A DNA stretch of 64,000 bases from Solirubrobacter pauli (lineage in GTDB: Bacteria > Actinomycetota > Thermoleophilia > Solirubrobacterales > Solirubrobacteraceae). The notes under the pieces are model-generated. The model saw only the letters and a program-made list of their open reading frames with translations. It was not told the origin of the DNA and ran no database searches. Location: the NCBI RefSeq assembly GCF_003633755.1, contig NZ_RBIL01000002.1:1612001-1676000 (forward strand). Direction: 5' to 3'. Shown piece by piece: positions 48,869-58,937 of the stretch. A program made the position numbers and the translations under genes. Position 1 is the stretch's first letter. Each line of letters opens with the position of its first letter.

Positions 48869-50053
48869 TCAGCCCAGCTGATGCCTGTGCGACAGCCGGA
48901 CCAGGAGGTAGACGCCGGTCGCGCCGCACACGGCGGCCTGCGTGAGCAGCAGCAGGCGGTAGTCGAGCAGCGCCACCAGGCCCGCGCCGAGCGCGATCCC
49001 GAGCGTCTGCGGCAGCCCGAGCGCGAACTCGCTGGCGGCGTAGGTCCGGCCCTGCAGCGGCCCGGGCGTCGACCGCTGGATCAGCGTGACCATGCCGATG
49101 ATCATCCACGGCACGCCGAAGTTGAAGAGGATCTTCCCGGCGATGATCACGGCGGCGAAGGAGTCCATCATCAGCAGGCAGCCGATGGCGAAGATCGTCA
49201 TGCCGAGCGCCGTCAGCGCGGTCTCGCCGCGACGCCGCATGACGGTCGAGGCCGTCAGCGCGCCGGCGATCGCCCCGACGCCGCCGATCGCCATCAGCAC
49301 GCCGTAGAACGAGTCCGGCTGGCCGAGCGCGCGCGGGATCTCGAAGATCACCGTCTCGCCGAAGCCCATCACGAGCATCCCCGCCGCCATGCCCAGCACC
49401 AGCCGCTTGAGCTCGGGGACGCGGGCGATCTGGCGCGCGCCCGCCGCGATCTCGTGCAGCCAGTGCCCGGTGCTCGGCTCCGGCCGGGGCTCGCGCAGCC
49501 GGAGCGCCACGAGCGCGCCGGTGGCGAGCAGGAACGTGGTGGCGTCGAGGATCGCCACGGCGCCGCCGCCCGCGACGGCGTACAGCCCGGCGCCCGCGAC
49601 CGGCGCGACCAGCCGCAGCGCCTCGCGCACGGTCTGCAGCGCCGCGTTGGCCGACGGCAGCAGCTCGCCCGGCACCAGCGTGACCAGCAGCGCCGACTGC
49701 CCGGCGGCGAGCACGACGTAGGACGTGCCGTATACGAACGCGACGGCGTAGATGATCCACACGTCGCCCGCGTCCCGGACCAGCAGGAGCGGGAGCACCG
49801 ACAGCGCCGTCAGCGGGTTGACCACCATCAGCAGCGTGCGGCGGCGCATCCGGTCCACCAGCAGGCCGCCGAGCGGCGACAGCAGGCCGGGCGCGACGAT
49901 GCACAGGAACACGAGCCCGGCCGCCGAGCTCGAGCCCGTCAGCTCCTTCACCCACAGCCCGAGCGCGAGCCACAGTGCGGTGTCGCCGAGCAGGCTCAGC
50001 GACTGGCCGGCGAGGAACAGCCGCGCGTCGCGGTGGGCCAGCAGGCGTCTCAT
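48869..50053 (-). CDS. MFS transporter (drug-exporter-like)
   Basis: A 394-residue major facilitator with twelve predicted TM helices. The N-terminal DARLFLAGQSLSLLGDTALW and the loop-2-3 motif GGLLVDRMRRRTLLMV are typical of the MFS_3/enterobactin-exporter-like group. Efflux of a small toxic molecule or siderophore is a reasonable guess. The ATG overlaps the stop of the ArsR-like regulator (ATGA), so regulator and pump are one operon and the pump is probably its target. Confidence 0.92.
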   Translation of the reverse strand: MRRLLAHRDARLFLAGQSLSLLGDTALWLALGLWVKELTGSSSAAGLVFLCIVAPGLLSPLGGLLVDRMRRRTLLMVVNPLTALSVLPLLLVRDAGDVWIIYAVAFVYGTSYVVLAAGQSALLVTLVPGELLPSANAALQTVREALRLVAPVAGAGLYAVAGGGAVAILDATTFLLATGALVALRLREPRPEPSTGHWLHEIAAGARQIARVPELKRLVLGMAAGMLVMGFGETVIFEIPRALGQPDSFYGVLMAIGGVGAIAGALTASTVMRRRGETALTALGMTIFAIGCLLMMDSFAAVIIAGKILFNFGVPWMIIGMVTLIQRSTPGPLQGRTYAASEFALGLPQTLGIALGAGLVALLDYRLLLLTQAAVCGATGVYLLVRLSHRHQLG

Positions 50054-50616
50054 ACGCGGTAGGAGAACGTCAGGAGCTCGACGCGCTCGGCGTCCTGCGG
50101 CGTGCTGTCGGTGCGCACGCGGCGCTCGCCGAACCGCTGGAGCATCAGCTCGACGATCTCGTCGCCGAGCGCCTGCAGCTCCTCCGCGGTGAGGTAGAGC
50201 CCCATCTGGTTCCAGCCGAGGGCGTTGCGCCACTCGCGCGGCTGCGAGCGGTTCTCCTCGAGCCCCTCCTCCGCGCGCGCCAGGTACCGCTGCGTCATCG
50301 TGCGGCTCAGCTCCCGGGCGGCGGTCGCCGTCTCCGGGTCGTCGTGCACCTCGCTGAAGCTCATGCCGAGGTACTTGCGCTTCCACGGCCGACGTCGCCC
50401 GGTGCCGCCCCCGGCCTCCTCGACGTAGCCGTACTTGGCCAGCTGGCGCAGGTGGAACGAGGCGTTCGCCGGGCTCTCCCCCACGATCTCCCCGGCCTCG
50501 GTGGCGGTCAGCTGCCCGTGGATCGTGAGCGCCTCCAGCAGCGCGATCCGGACCGGATGCGCGAGCGCACGCATCGCCTTCGGGTCGGTGACCTCGGGCA
50601 TCCTGTCGAAAGCCAT
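50050..50616 (-). CDS. ArsR-like winged-helix regulator
   Basis: A 188-residue repressor-type protein. The wHTH runs DPKAMRALAHPVRIALLEAL, then LTATEAGEIVGESPANASFH and LRQLAKYGYVEEA, an HTH_20/ArsR arrangement without the metal-binding Cys motif. The C-terminal half is helical and may bind a ligand. It overlaps the MFS gene. Two TCGAAAG-type inverted repeats lie 3-55 nt upstream of its ATG and are likely operators for self-regulation. Confidence 0.92.
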   Translation of the reverse strand: MAFDRMPEVTDPKAMRALAHPVRIALLEALTIHGQLTATEAGEIVGESPANASFHLRQLAKYGYVEEAGGGTGRRRPWKRKYLGMSFSEVHDDPETATAARELSRTMTQRYLARAEEGLEENRSQPREWRNALGWNQMGLYLTAEELQALGDEIVELMLQRFGERRVRTDSTPQDAERVELLTFSYRV

Positions 50617-50618
50617 GT

Positions 50619-50634
50619 TTCGAAAGGTATCTTG
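50619..50634. promoter_or_regulatory. Imperfect operator half-site pair upstream of the ArsR-like gene
   Basis: TTCGAAAGGTATCTTG lies just before the ATG and matches the better operator at 50654-50671 in its TCGAAAG-x4-CTT part. Also nearby is another TCGAAAG inside the gene start. Probable second binding site for the regulator. Confidence 0.4.
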
Positions 50635-51117
50635 CTATGTGAGCCGGATCAAGTCGAAAGTGATCTTTCGATCCTCGATCCGCGCCAGCCCCAGCGTGTG
50701 GTGCGGCTGGCGGCGCTTGTCGGTCGGCGACCCCGGGTTGAAGATCTGGAAGCCGTCCGCCCCGGTCTCGTGCAGCGGGATGTGGCTGTGCCCGAAGACC
50801 ACCGCGTCCTCGTCGGGGAAGCGCCGTCGCATGCGCGCGAGCCGCCCGGAGGCCGGCCCGGCGTCGTGCACCATCCCGATCCGCACCCCCGCGAGCTCGA
50901 GGGTGCGCTGCAGCGGCAGCCGGGCCCGCAGCCACGCGTCGTCGACATTCCCGCACACCGCGTGCACCGGCGGCCCGAGCGCCTGCAGCTCTTCCAGCAC
51001 CGACCGCTCCATGAAGTCCCCCGCGTGCAGGATCGCGTCCGCACCGACCAGGTGCTCGACCGGAAGCCGCCGCCGCCCGCGCGGCATGTGGGTGTCGGAG
51101 ATCACCGCGAGGAGCAT
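50635..51117 (-). CDS. YfcE/MJ0936-like metallophosphodiesterase
   Basis: A 160-residue calcineurin-like phosphoesterase. Metal-binding motifs are ISDTHMPRG, LHAGDF, CGNVDD, MVHDAG and VFGHSHIPLH, and the end has the NPGSPTDKRR loop of the YfcE group. Natural substrates of this family are unclear, often assayed as phosphodiesters. ATG 51117 is chosen as the family start (MLLAVISDTH). Its 3' end holds the operator of the next gene. It is the upstream neighbour of the ArsR-MFS pair, 18 nt away. Confidence 0.92.
   Translation of the reverse strand: MLLAVISDTHMPRGRRRLPVEHLVGADAILHAGDFMERSVLEELQALGPPVHAVCGNVDDAWLRARLPLQRTLELAGVRIGMVHDAGPASGRLARMRRRFPDEDAVVFGHSHIPLHETGADGFQIFNPGSPTDKRRQPHHTLGLARIEDRKITFDLIRLT
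50654..50671. promoter_or_regulatory. Perfect operator-like inverted repeat
   Basis: TCGAAAG-TGAT-CTTTCGA is a perfect 7-bp dyad with a 4-bp spacer, typical of winged-helix dimers. It lies 38 nt upstream of the ArsR-like gene start, inside the end of the phosphodiesterase gene. Confidence 0.6.
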
Positions 51118-51144
51118 CTCGGCCGCTAAGCTACCTCGCCCCGA

Positions 51145-51217
<73 letters not shown>

Positions 51218-52585
51218 TCAGGTGGATCGCCGTCGTGCGTGCAGCACGCCGCCGGCCGCGCCGAGTACCGCGCCGCCGACGAGGAAGATCCCGAACGCCG
51301 AGCCGTCGCCGGCGTCACCGTGGTAGAGGCCGCCCGCGAGGACGAGCGCGACGGCCATGGTGAGCGCCCACGCCGGGCCGGTGATCGCGCCCCACGCCGC
51401 CGCGCGTTGGAGCGTGCCGGCCCCCGCGGAGCGGGCGGCCGCGACGCCGGCGGCGACCGCGCCGGCGATCATCAGCGCGAGCAGGAGCGTGACCGCGGGC
51501 CAGAAGACGGCCGCGGGCAGCCGGTCGGCGTAGGAGAAGATCCGGAAGGCGCCGTCGGAGCCGGGGACGCGCTCGGGCGCGTCGACGGGGAACGGGAGGC
51601 CGAGCGCGCTGGTGGCGTCGGGGCGGAACAGCACGCCGGCGCTCAGGGCGGTGAGGTTCACGCCGTGGTCGACGGCGTAGGTGGCTTCCTCGATCAGCGC
51701 AGTGGCGGTGCCGCGGCCTTCGCGGACGCCGCCCGCGTCGGCGCCGACCTGCACGAGCCAGCCGACCAGCGCCACGACCGTGCAGACCGCCAGCACCGCC
51801 GCGAGCGGGCGCAGCGTGGACAGGGCGGCGGCGAGCGCGCGGGCGGCGGCCGGCGGCAGCGCCACCAGCTCGCGCAACGGCAGCACGCCGGCCGTGCCGA
51901 TCAGCGCGCCGACGAGACCCCAGAGGACGCCGAGCGCGAACGCGTTGCCGGGGGGCGGCGACACGGCGGTGAGCTCCGTCTTGCCACCGAGGAGGGCGAA
52001 GACGCACATAAGCACGCCGAACGGCAGGGCGACGAGCAGTGCCCAGCCGAAGCGGGCGAGCGGCGGTGCACCCTCGGTGCGGTGCAGCTGGCTGCGCACC
52101 GCGAGCGCGAGCGCCGTGAGCGGGACGGCCAGCAGGATCAGCGGGTGCAGGCGGCGGCTGCCGGCGAGCAGCGTGTCGCTGCGGTCGACCATCGGCGCGA
52201 GCAGCGTGCCGACCGCCTGCCGGAACGTCTCGGTCGGCAGCGACGTGCCGATGCCGACGCTCCCGATCAGCGAGTTGTCGGGGGTGACGAGGGCGATCAG
52301 CAGCCCCGCCAGCAGCACCACGCCCGCCGCGATCGCGGCCGCGATCCCGGCCGCCACGGCCGCCGCGCGCGCCAGGCCTTCGACCGGAGGCCCGGAAGCG
52401 GGTGGGGTGCTGTCCGGCGCCGGGACCGCGCGGATCACGGCGGCCGTCGGGAACGTCGGCGCCGGGCGGTCCTCGTCGTGGTCCGGGAGGTCGAACTCGT
52501 CCTGCCGCGCGCCGCACGACGGGCAGACGTATGCGCGCGCGCTGAGTCGCGTGCCGCAGCTGGGGCAGAAGTTCACGTCGGTCAA
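51218..52585 (-). CDS. Zinc-ribbon polytopic membrane protein
   Basis: A 455-residue protein. The N-terminus is a zinc ribbon with C7, C10, C21 and C24 (NFCPSCGTRL, VCPSCGARQ), then an acidic/Pro linker. About eight TM helices follow from residue ~85 on (AAAVAAGIAAAIAAGVVLLA and others), with extracytoplasmic loops such as GREGRGTATALIEEATYAVD. The start is TTG 52585 with GGGAA 5 nt upstream; GTG 52576 is an alternative. Zinc-ribbon plus TM proteins of this sort are common in actinobacteria and mostly uncharacterised. Its stop abuts the tRNA-Arg gene. Confidence 0.8.
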   Translation of the reverse strand: MTDVNFCPSCGTRLSARAYVCPSCGARQDEFDLPDHDEDRPAPTFPTAAVIRAVPAPDSTPPASGPPVEGLARAAAVAAGIAAAIAAGVVLLAGLLIALVTPDNSLIGSVGIGTSLPTETFRQAVGTLLAPMVDRSDTLLAGSRRLHPLILLAVPLTALALAVRSQLHRTEGAPPLARFGWALLVALPFGVLMCVFALLGGKTELTAVSPPPGNAFALGVLWGLVGALIGTAGVLPLRELVALPPAAARALAAALSTLRPLAAVLAVCTVVALVGWLVQVGADAGGVREGRGTATALIEEATYAVDHGVNLTALSAGVLFRPDATSALGLPFPVDAPERVPGSDGAFRIFSYADRLPAAVFWPAVTLLLALMIAGAVAAGVAAARSAGAGTLQRAAAWGAITGPAWALTMAVALVLAGGLYHGDAGDGSAFGIFLVGGAVLGAAGGVLHARRRST

Positions 52586-52639
52586 AAGGGTTCCCGGTTG
52601 CCTCCCGAGCGCTGAGTGGATATCACTTGCGCCCGCCGG

Positions 52640-53455
52640 ATGCGCGTCTTCGTCATCAGCGATATGGAGGGCGTGGCCGGGATCTGCCGCTGGGATCAGG
52701 TGATGGCCGGCGCGCCCGGGTACGAGGAGGGCCGCCTCCTCTACACCGAGGAGCTCAACGCGGCCGTACGCGGCGCGTTCGCCGCGGGCGCCACCGAGGT
52801 GGTCGTGATGGACTGCCACGGCGCGGGAGGCGACCGGTCGTTCAACTCGCTCGTGCCCGACCGGCTGGACCCGCGGGCGGAGTTCGTCGTGCAGACGCGC
52901 TGGACGGAGTACACCGGCTTCCTCGAGCAGGGCTGCGACGCCGCGCTGCTCGTCGGCCAGCACGCGATGGCGGGCGCCGAGCGCGGCGTGCTCTCGCACA
53001 CGGTCAGCTCCACCAACTGGCACGCGCTCTTCTTCAACGGCGTCGAGGTCGGCGAAGTCGGCATCAACGCCGCGCTGTGCGGCACCTGGGGCGCGCCGAT
53101 CGCCCTGGTCACGGGCGACGACGTCGTCTGCGCGGAGGCCGCCGCCCTGCTCGGCCCGGGCCTGCAGACCCTGACGGTCAAGACGGGGCTCGGCCGCTTC
53201 AGCGCCCGCCACCACTCCCCCGCGCGCGCCCGCGCCGACATCGAGCAGGCCACCCGCGCGGCGCTCGAGGACGTCACGCGCGCCCCGGTCTACGAGCCCG
53301 GGGCGCCGTGCACGATCACGGTCGAGCTCAACACCGCCGACCAGGCGGACCCGTACCGCAACCGCCCCGACGTGACCGTCACCGGCCCGCGGACGATCGA
53401 GGCGACCGCGGGCACGTGGTGGGAGGCCTGGCGGGCGATCTACCTCGCCCGCTGA
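52640..53455 (+). CDS. M55-family D-aminopeptidase (DppA-like)
   Basis: A 271-residue zinc peptidase. The motif ISDMEGVAGICRWDQV holds the first metal ligands (D8, E10), and MDCHGAGGD, LLVGQHAMAG and the C-terminal catalytic-region KTGLGRFSARHHSP follow the DppA pattern. DppA releases D-amino acids from D-Ala-containing peptides, usually during wall turnover. ATG 52640 is chosen because family homology starts there. It is divergent from the zinc-ribbon membrane gene (54-nt gap). No transporter partner is next to it. Confidence 0.92.
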   Translation: MRVFVISDMEGVAGICRWDQVMAGAPGYEEGRLLYTEELNAAVRGAFAAGATEVVVMDCHGAGGDRSFNSLVPDRLDPRAEFVVQTRWTEYTGFLEQGCDAALLVGQHAMAGAERGVLSHTVSSTNWHALFFNGVEVGEVGINAALCGTWGAPIALVTGDDVVCAEAAALLGPGLQTLTVKTGLGRFSARHHSPARARADIEQATRAALEDVTRAPVYEPGAPCTITVELNTADQADPYRNRPDVTVTGPRTIEATAGTWWEAWRAIYLAR

Positions 53456-53548
53456 GCCCCGGCGTGCGCGCCACGCGCGATCGCTGGTGGTCGTCAGGCG
53501 TCGATCGGCGGCCGCCAGAATCGTGCGGGGGTGCGCATGCCGGGGCTC

Positions 53549-55063
53549 TCAGCAGCCTTCCAGCTTGGCGCGGTAGTACCAGACGCTGTAGTCCTCGCGG
53601 ATCAGCGTGAGCGTCATCGGCCGGCAGTCGGCGGGCGCGTCCAGCGCCGTGTAGACCGACAGCGTGTCGAAGCTCGGCCCGTCGAACATCGTGCCGCCGG
53701 TCTGGCGCACCTTCTCGCAGCCGAGCAGCGCGCCCGCCCCGAAGCGGTGCCCGCACTCGGTCACGGTGCCGGGCGCGCGGAACCAGAAGCCGCGCAGGCC
53801 GCCGCAGCCCTCGGCGGTCGCACCGGCGATGTCGCCCTCGTCGTTCCAGAGGCCCAGCGCGATCTTGCAGGACGCCGGGGCGAGCACCTCGGAGCTCTCG
53901 GACGTGTCCGTCGTCGACGTGCAGCCCGGGTCGGGATCGACGGCGGCATCCGCGAAGTGGTCGTCGACCATGCCGTCGCCGTCGTCGTCGACGCCGTTCG
54001 AGCACGCCGGTGCGTCGCTGCCCGTCTTGCAGCGCGCGATCGGCCCGTACAGCTCGGCGACCTCGCCGCCGGGACGGTAGAGGGCGATCGTCACCTTGCG
54101 CGCGCAGCTCGCAGGGCCGGTGAGGGTGAGGTTCATGTCCGCGGTGTCGACGGCCGGCCCGGTCGCGACGCCGTAGCCGCCGGACGTGGTGCAGGTCCAG
54201 CCGGGACCGCCGGTGAAGACCTCGCACGCGGCGACGCCCGGCGCGGCGTCCACGCGCACCTTCGTGAACTGGCCGCAGCGGTTGATGCCGACGCCCAGCC
54301 CCTTCGTGCTCTCACCCATGCCGGCGCCTGAGCCGTTCTGAAGGCACTCGGCGGACACGTCGACCTCGCCCGTCTCCGACGCGTCGTTGCCGTCGGCGCA
54401 GCCCGGGTCCTCGGCGTCGACCTGGCCGTCGCGGTCGTCGTCGGCACCGTTCGCGCACGGCTTGCCGGGCGGCGGTGGGGTCGGGGTCGGGGCCGGGGTC
54501 GAGCGCGCGGGCGGCGCGGCGATCCGCCCGCCGGTCGCCGGCGCGGCCGGCCCGGCACCGGGCGCGGGCGGCGCGGGCGCGGGCGCGGCGCCCAGCCCGA
54601 GTTGCGTGAGCACCGCCGCGGCGTCGGCCGGCGCCGGCTTGCCGCAGAGCTTCGCGGCCAGCACGCCGGCGAGGCCCTTCACGTCCGCCTTGCCCGCGAG
54701 GCGCTTGGCGAGCCGCTTGTCGAGGCCCGAGCAGGCGGGCGCCTTGCCGCCGCCGTCGAGCGCGGCCGCCACGGTCTTCAACCCCGTGACCTTGCCCTTG
54801 AGCGTGAGCACGACCTTGCCGCCGGCGGCCACGCCGCGCGGGCGCACGACCGCCACCGCGAGCTTGTCGCCCTTGACACCTCCGGCCACCGTGACGCCCG
54901 CCGGCGCGGACTTGACCTTCACGCTCTTGACGCCGCCCGCGAAGGTCACGGCGACCTGGCCTTCGGCGGGCAGCGGGAGCGACTTCGTGGCCGCGTGCGC
55001 GGCCGAGCCGGATATCAGCAGGACGCCCAGTGTCAGGAAGAGGAGCCGGAGAGCGGGGAGCAT
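53549..55063 (-). CDS. Secreted Cys-rich protein with DDDxDG calcium-type motifs
   Basis: A 504-residue exported protein. The signal peptide MLPALRLLFLTLGVLLISGS... starts at ATG 55063; ATG 55084 is also in frame. After an Ala/Gly/Lys-rich beta domain (about 25-120) comes a Pro/Ala/Gly linker (PAPAPPAPGAGPAAPATGG). Two calcium-type modules, CANGADDDRDGQVDAEDPGC and CSNGVDDDGDGMVDDH, are each followed by a beta-rich Cys-containing domain (ECLQNG..., ASCKIALGLWNDEGDI). The DxDxDG pattern resembles thrombospondin type 3 repeats. The role is probably cell-surface, otherwise unknown. Confidence 0.82.
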   Translation of the reverse strand: MLPALRLLFLTLGVLLISGSAAHAATKSLPLPAEGQVAVTFAGGVKSVKVKSAPAGVTVAGGVKGDKLAVAVVRPRGVAAGGKVVLTLKGKVTGLKTVAAALDGGGKAPACSGLDKRLAKRLAGKADVKGLAGVLAAKLCGKPAPADAAAVLTQLGLGAAPAPAPPAPGAGPAAPATGGRIAAPPARSTPAPTPTPPPPGKPCANGADDDRDGQVDAEDPGCADGNDASETGEVDVSAECLQNGSGAGMGESTKGLGVGINRCGQFTKVRVDAAPGVAACEVFTGGPGWTCTTSGGYGVATGPAVDTADMNLTLTGPASCARKVTIALYRPGGEVAELYGPIARCKTGSDAPACSNGVDDDGDGMVDDHFADAAVDPDPGCTSTTDTSESSEVLAPASCKIALGLWNDEGDIAGATAEGCGGLRGFWFRAPGTVTECGHRFGAGALLGCEKVRQTGGTMFDGPSFDTLSVYTALDAPADCRPMTLTLIREDYSVWYYRAKLEGC

Positions 55064-55084
55064 GGCGGGCGACGCTACGGTCAT

Positions 55085-55214
55085 GGCCCACCCGGCGCAT
55101 CGGGGATCTCCCTAGGAGCGGTGTTGAGCGACCTCCACGCTCATTTACCTCTAATCCGATCGGGTTTATGTATTTATCTCCCTCGTCCGTTTGCCATCGA
55201 GGGGGTCAACCATC
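55085..55214. promoter_or_regulatory. Divergent promoter region of secreted proteins
   Basis: The 130-nt gap holds the only AT-rich stretch nearby (55141-55180, with TTTATGTATTTATC), likely the start region of the M14 gene and perhaps of the divergent gene. No clear -35/-10 pair could be set. Confidence 0.4.
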
Positions 55215-58200
55215 TTGCGCACCCGCGCACTCGCGGCGTCCGCCGCCGTATTCCTGCTGTCCGCGAGCCCGGCGCTCGCGGCCGGCCCGCCCGACGAGAA
55301 GCTGCAGCCGTACGAGGCGACCGTGTCGCACGCGCAGGCCGGCATCGTCGCCGACTCGGGGATCGAGCTCGACCACGCCGGCTTCAAGGCCGGCGTCCTC
55401 GGCGAGCAGAAGCTCGAGATCGCCGTCACCAAGACCCAGGCCGCCGCGCTGGAGGCCCAGGGCGTCGAGCTGACCGCCCAGCAGCTCGACAAGCCGGGCG
55501 TCGTCGCCACCGGCGGCGACAGCCCCAACCCGTACTACGACGTCTTCCGCTCCTACTCGGAGCCCGGCGGCATCGCGGACGAGCTGCGCGCCGAGGCCGC
55601 CGCCAACAAGGACGTGGCCAAGGTCGTCGAGATCGGCAAGTCGCTGCTCGGCAAGCCGATCCTCGCCATCAAGATCACCGACGACGCGCGCAACGTCGCC
55701 GACGGCACGCGCCCGTCGGTGCTCTTCGGCGCCGTCAACCACGCCCGCGAGTGGATCGCGGCCGAGGTCGCCCGCCGCGAGGCGAAGTGGTTCCTCGAGC
55801 ACAAGCGGGACGCACGCGTCGCCGAGCTGCTCAAGACGACCGAGATCTGGGTGCTGCCCGTCTTCAACCCGGACGGCTACGACTACACGTTCACCTGCGG
55901 CACCGGCGCGGCGGTCGCGCTCTGCGGCCCGGGCGCGGCGAGCTCCAACCGCCTGTGGCGCAAGACGCTGCGCGACAACAACAACGACGGCATCTACGGC
56001 AACGCCGGCGACGGCGTCGACCCGAACCGCAACTTCCCGGAGCAGTGGGCGCTCGACAACGAGGGCTCCAGCCCGACGCCGTCGGCCGAGGACTACCGCG
56101 GCCCGTACGCGAACTCCGAGCCCGAGAACGCGGCGTACGACCGCTTCCTGAAGAAGATCAAGCCGGTCTACAACCTCAACTACCACTCGGCCGCGCAGCT
56201 GCTGAACGCCTCCTTCGGCTTCATCACCAACCGCCCGTCCGACGACGACACCCTCTCGCGCGCGCTCAGCGGCACCGACGGCGACGCCGCGGTCGACCCG
56301 TACACGCCGCAGCAGGCGTCCGAGCTCTACGTCACCCACGGTGAGACCGTCGACTGGGCGTACCTGCAGCACGGCACGATCGGCTTCACGCCCGAGCTGG
56401 ACACGGCCGCCACCGCGGGCGCGTCGGGCAGCTCGTTCGTCTTCCCGGACGACGAGACCAAGGTCCGCGCCGTCTTCGACAAGAACCTCGACCTGGCGCT
56501 GAACCTGGTCAACTCGGCGACGCACCCGGACCGGCCGTCGAACTTCACGCAGGACCCGGCGGAGTACCAGGTCAAGCCGACGGTCGACATCCAGCCGACC
56601 AAGTTCGACGTCTCCTACGGCGGCCCGCAGATCGTCGAGGCCGTCGTGCGCCGCTCGCTCGGCAACGTCGACGTCTCGGCCACGATCTCCGGCCCGGGCG
56701 GCACCTCGCGCTCGCAGCTGCTGCGCGCCACGCCCTACCTCGGCGGCGAGCGCTACGGCGACGTCCCGGGCACGTACTTCCAGCGCGTCCGCGTGACGCT
56801 GCCGGAGAACTGGAACACGGCCGCCGCGCCGCGGGTGCCGACGGTCGGTGACACGGTCGCCGTCACCGTCCGCGCGGGCGGGCAGCAGCAGCGCTTCTCC
56901 TACCGGATCGCCTCGACGCAGCAGGACAAGACCAAGAAGCGCGTGCTCGTGGTCGCGGCCGAGGACTACACCGGCACCTCGCCGAACCGCAAGGCCGGCT
57001 ACGCCACCGCGCCGCGCTACCTGCAGCAGCACGTGGACGCGCTGAAGGCCGCCGGGTACGAGGTCGACACGTTCAACACCGACGCGCCGCCGCTGAACGC
57101 CGCCGGCGTCGCGGGCCAGCGCAACCCCACGTTCCTCGGCGTCTTCTCGCACTTCGACGCCGTCGACTACTACACGGGCGACGACTACGTCCCGCAGGAG
57201 CCCGCTGAGACCAACCCGCGCTACCTGAGCACGGCGACGGCCTTCACCGGCTCCAACGTGGTCGCCTCGTGGGCGGTCAAGGGTTGGTTCGAGCTGCGCG
57301 ACTACCTCAACGAGGGCGGCAAGGCGGTCCTCGACGGGCGCAACGCCAACGTCACGTTCGCGTCCACCAGCACGAGCCTGACCGCGTACTCGAGCTTCCA
57401 GTTCTACGCGGACCCGCTGTACGGCTTCAACTACCCGCCCAACGGCGGCGGCGACGACGACCGTCCGGGCACGGCCTACCTGCGCCCGCACGACGTCAAC
57501 AACGACATCGAGCAGTACTTCTTCGGCGTCGGCTCGCGGGCCGGCGGTTACGGCTCGACCACCTACAACGCCGCGCCGGTCGGCCCGGTCGGGAACGGCA
57601 TCTTCGCCGGCGTGGCGCCGTTCAGCGTCGACACGGCGGCGGGCGACGACCCGAACACCGACGCGGCCGGCACCACCGCGGTCCCGCGCGCGAAGTCGGT
57701 CACGCGCCTGCGCACGCTGTCGAGCATCACCTCGCAGCAGCCACTGCGCCAGGAGCGCGCCGAGCTCGACGTCCAGACGACGCCGGCCCAGGCCGCCAAC
57801 GGCGGCGTGGCCGTGTCCACCCGCGACACGATCACGTTCGGCTTCGGCCTCGAGCAGGTCGACCAGGCGACGCGCGAGACGCTCGTGGCGCGTGCCTTCA
57901 GCTACCTGCTGCCGACCGACGCCGACACGACGGCTCCGGTGGGCGACTTCACCTACCCGGCGGCCAACGCCTCGATCGGCTCCAACAGCCCGGTCGACGC
58001 CGAGGTCCAGGGCTACGACGAGCGCGGTGACGTCAAGGAGGCCCGCTACTACGTCAACGGCACCCTGATCACGACCGACAGGTCGTTCCCGTTCCAGTTC
58101 CGCTACTGGCCGACGGCCGCGCAGTCGGGCACGACGCTCACGCTCAAGGCCGAGCTCGAGGACAAGGCGGGCAACGTCAAGGCGATCGAGCGCCCGGTGC

Positions 58201-58937
58201 GCATCGTCGCCGAGACGCGGCTCGTCGAGGCGCCCCTGCCGGCGAACGCGCCGACGCTCAGCGGGTCGCCGACGGTCGGCTCCGCGCTGACCGTGGTCAA
58301 CGGCGGCTTCCTCAACAACCCCGCCTCGACGACGGTGCAGTGGCTGCGTGACGGCGACGTGATCGCCGGCGCGTCGCAGTCGAGCTACACGCTCACCGCC
58401 GGTGACCTCGGGCACCTGGTGAGCGCCCGCATCACCGCCAGCAACACGGCGGGTGACGCGGACGCGACGACCAAGGGCCTGTACGTGTCCGCGGCGTCGA
58501 GCGGTGCGCAGGGTCCGCAGGGCCCCGCCGGCCCGACGGGTCCCGCGGGTCCGACCGGTGCCACCGGCGCGACGGGCGCCACCGGCCCCACGGGGGCGAC
58601 GGGTGCCACCGGCCCCGCGGGTCCGACCGGCGCCACCGGCCCGGCCGGCCCGAAGGGTGACAAGGGCGAGAAGGGCGACACGCCGAACGTGCGCGTCACC
58701 TGCGACCTGTCCTCGGACGGACGCTCGATCGTCTGCACGATCACGGCGGTCTCCCCCGCGACGAGCAGCGCGAAGCTGTCCGGCACGGCGAAGATCTCCG
58801 GCGCGAAGACCACGAAGCGCTGGAGCGGCAAGGGCCGCGTGAAGGTCACGCTGAAGTCGGCCAAGCGCCTCAAGAGGGCGCCCAAGGTCGTCATCAAGGT
58901 CGGCGAGACCTCGAAGACGGTCCAGGCCAAGCGGTAG
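55215..58937 (+). CDS. Secreted M14 zinc carboxypeptidase with collagen-like tail
   Basis: A 1240-residue exported protein. The signal peptide is [20 protein letters not shown]. The M14 domain has zinc ligands H176 and E179 (NHAREW) and H324 (NYHSAAQ), with the catalytic Glu E394 in GFTPELDT. Several beta-rich modules follow. An Ig-like domain at about 1015-1090 ([18 protein letters not shown]) is followed by Gly-x-y triplets ([16 protein letters not shown] type, about 1097-1160) like bacterial collagen. A basic C-terminus ends it. TTG 55215 is chosen for AGGGGG 9 nt upstream; TTG 55191 is possible. It probably degrades extracellular peptides while displayed on or released from the surface. 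Confidence 0.93.
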   Translation: MRTRALAASAAVFLLSASPALAAGPPDEKLQPYEATVSHAQAGIVADSGIELDHAGFKAGVLGEQKLEIAVTKTQAAALEAQGVELTAQQLDKPGVVATGGDSPNPYYDVFRSYSEPGGIADELRAEAAANKDVAKVVEIGKSLLGKPILAIKITDDARNVADGTRPSVLFGAVNHAREWIAAEVARREAKWFLEHKRDARVAELLKTTEIWVLPVFNPDGYDYTFTCGTGAAVALCGPGAASSNRLWRKTLRDNNNDGIYGNAGDGVDPNRNFPEQWALDNEGSSPTPSAEDYRGPYANSEPENAAYDRFLKKIKPVYNLNYHSAAQLLNASFGFITNRPSDDDTLSRALSGTDGDAAVDPYTPQQASELYVTHGETVDWAYLQHGTIGFTPELDTAATAGASGSSFVFPDDETKVRAVFDKNLDLALNLVNSATHPDRPSNFTQDPAEYQVKPTVDIQPTKFDVSYGGPQIVEAVVRRSLGNVDVSATISGPGGTSRSQLLRATPYLGGERYGDVPGTYFQRVRVTLPENWNTAAAPRVPTVGDTVAVTVRAGGQQQRFSYRIASTQQDKTKKRVLVVAAEDYTGTSPNRKAGYATAPRYLQQHVDALKAAGYEVDTFNTDAPPLNAAGVAGQRNPTFLGVFSHFDAVDYYTGDDYVPQEPAETNPRYLSTATAFTGSNVVASWAVKGWFELRDYLNEGGKAVLDGRNANVTFASTSTSLTAYSSFQFYADPLYGFNYPPNGGGDDDRPGTAYLRPHDVNNDIEQYFFGVGSRAGGYGSTTYNAAPVGPVGNGIFAGVAPFSVDTAAGDDPNTDAAGTTAVPRAKSVTRLRTLSSITSQQPLRQERAELDVQTTPAQAANGGVAVSTRDTITFGFGLEQVDQATRETLVARAFSYLLPTDADTTAPVGDFTYPAANASIGSNSPVDAEVQGYDERGDVKEARYYVNGTLITTDRSFPFQFRYWPTAAQSGTTLTLKAELEDKAGNVKAIERPVRIVAETRLVEAPLPANAPTLSGSPTVGSALTVVNGGFLNNPASTTVQWLRDGDVIAGASQSSYTLTAGDLGHLVSARITASNTAGDADATTKGLYVSAASSGAQGPQGPAGPTGPAGPTGATGATGATGPTGATGATGPAGPTGATGPAGPKGDKGEKGDTPNVRVTCDLSSDGRSIVCTITAVSPATSSAKLSGTAKISGAKTTKRWSGKGRVKVTLKSAKRLKRAPKVVIKVGETSKTVQAKR

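Noticed and set aside
55206-58415. 1069-codon minus frame antisense to the M14 gene
   Set aside because: Composition is almost only Arg, Val, Gly, Asp, Ala and Leu; it is the complement of a well-supported peptidase gene.
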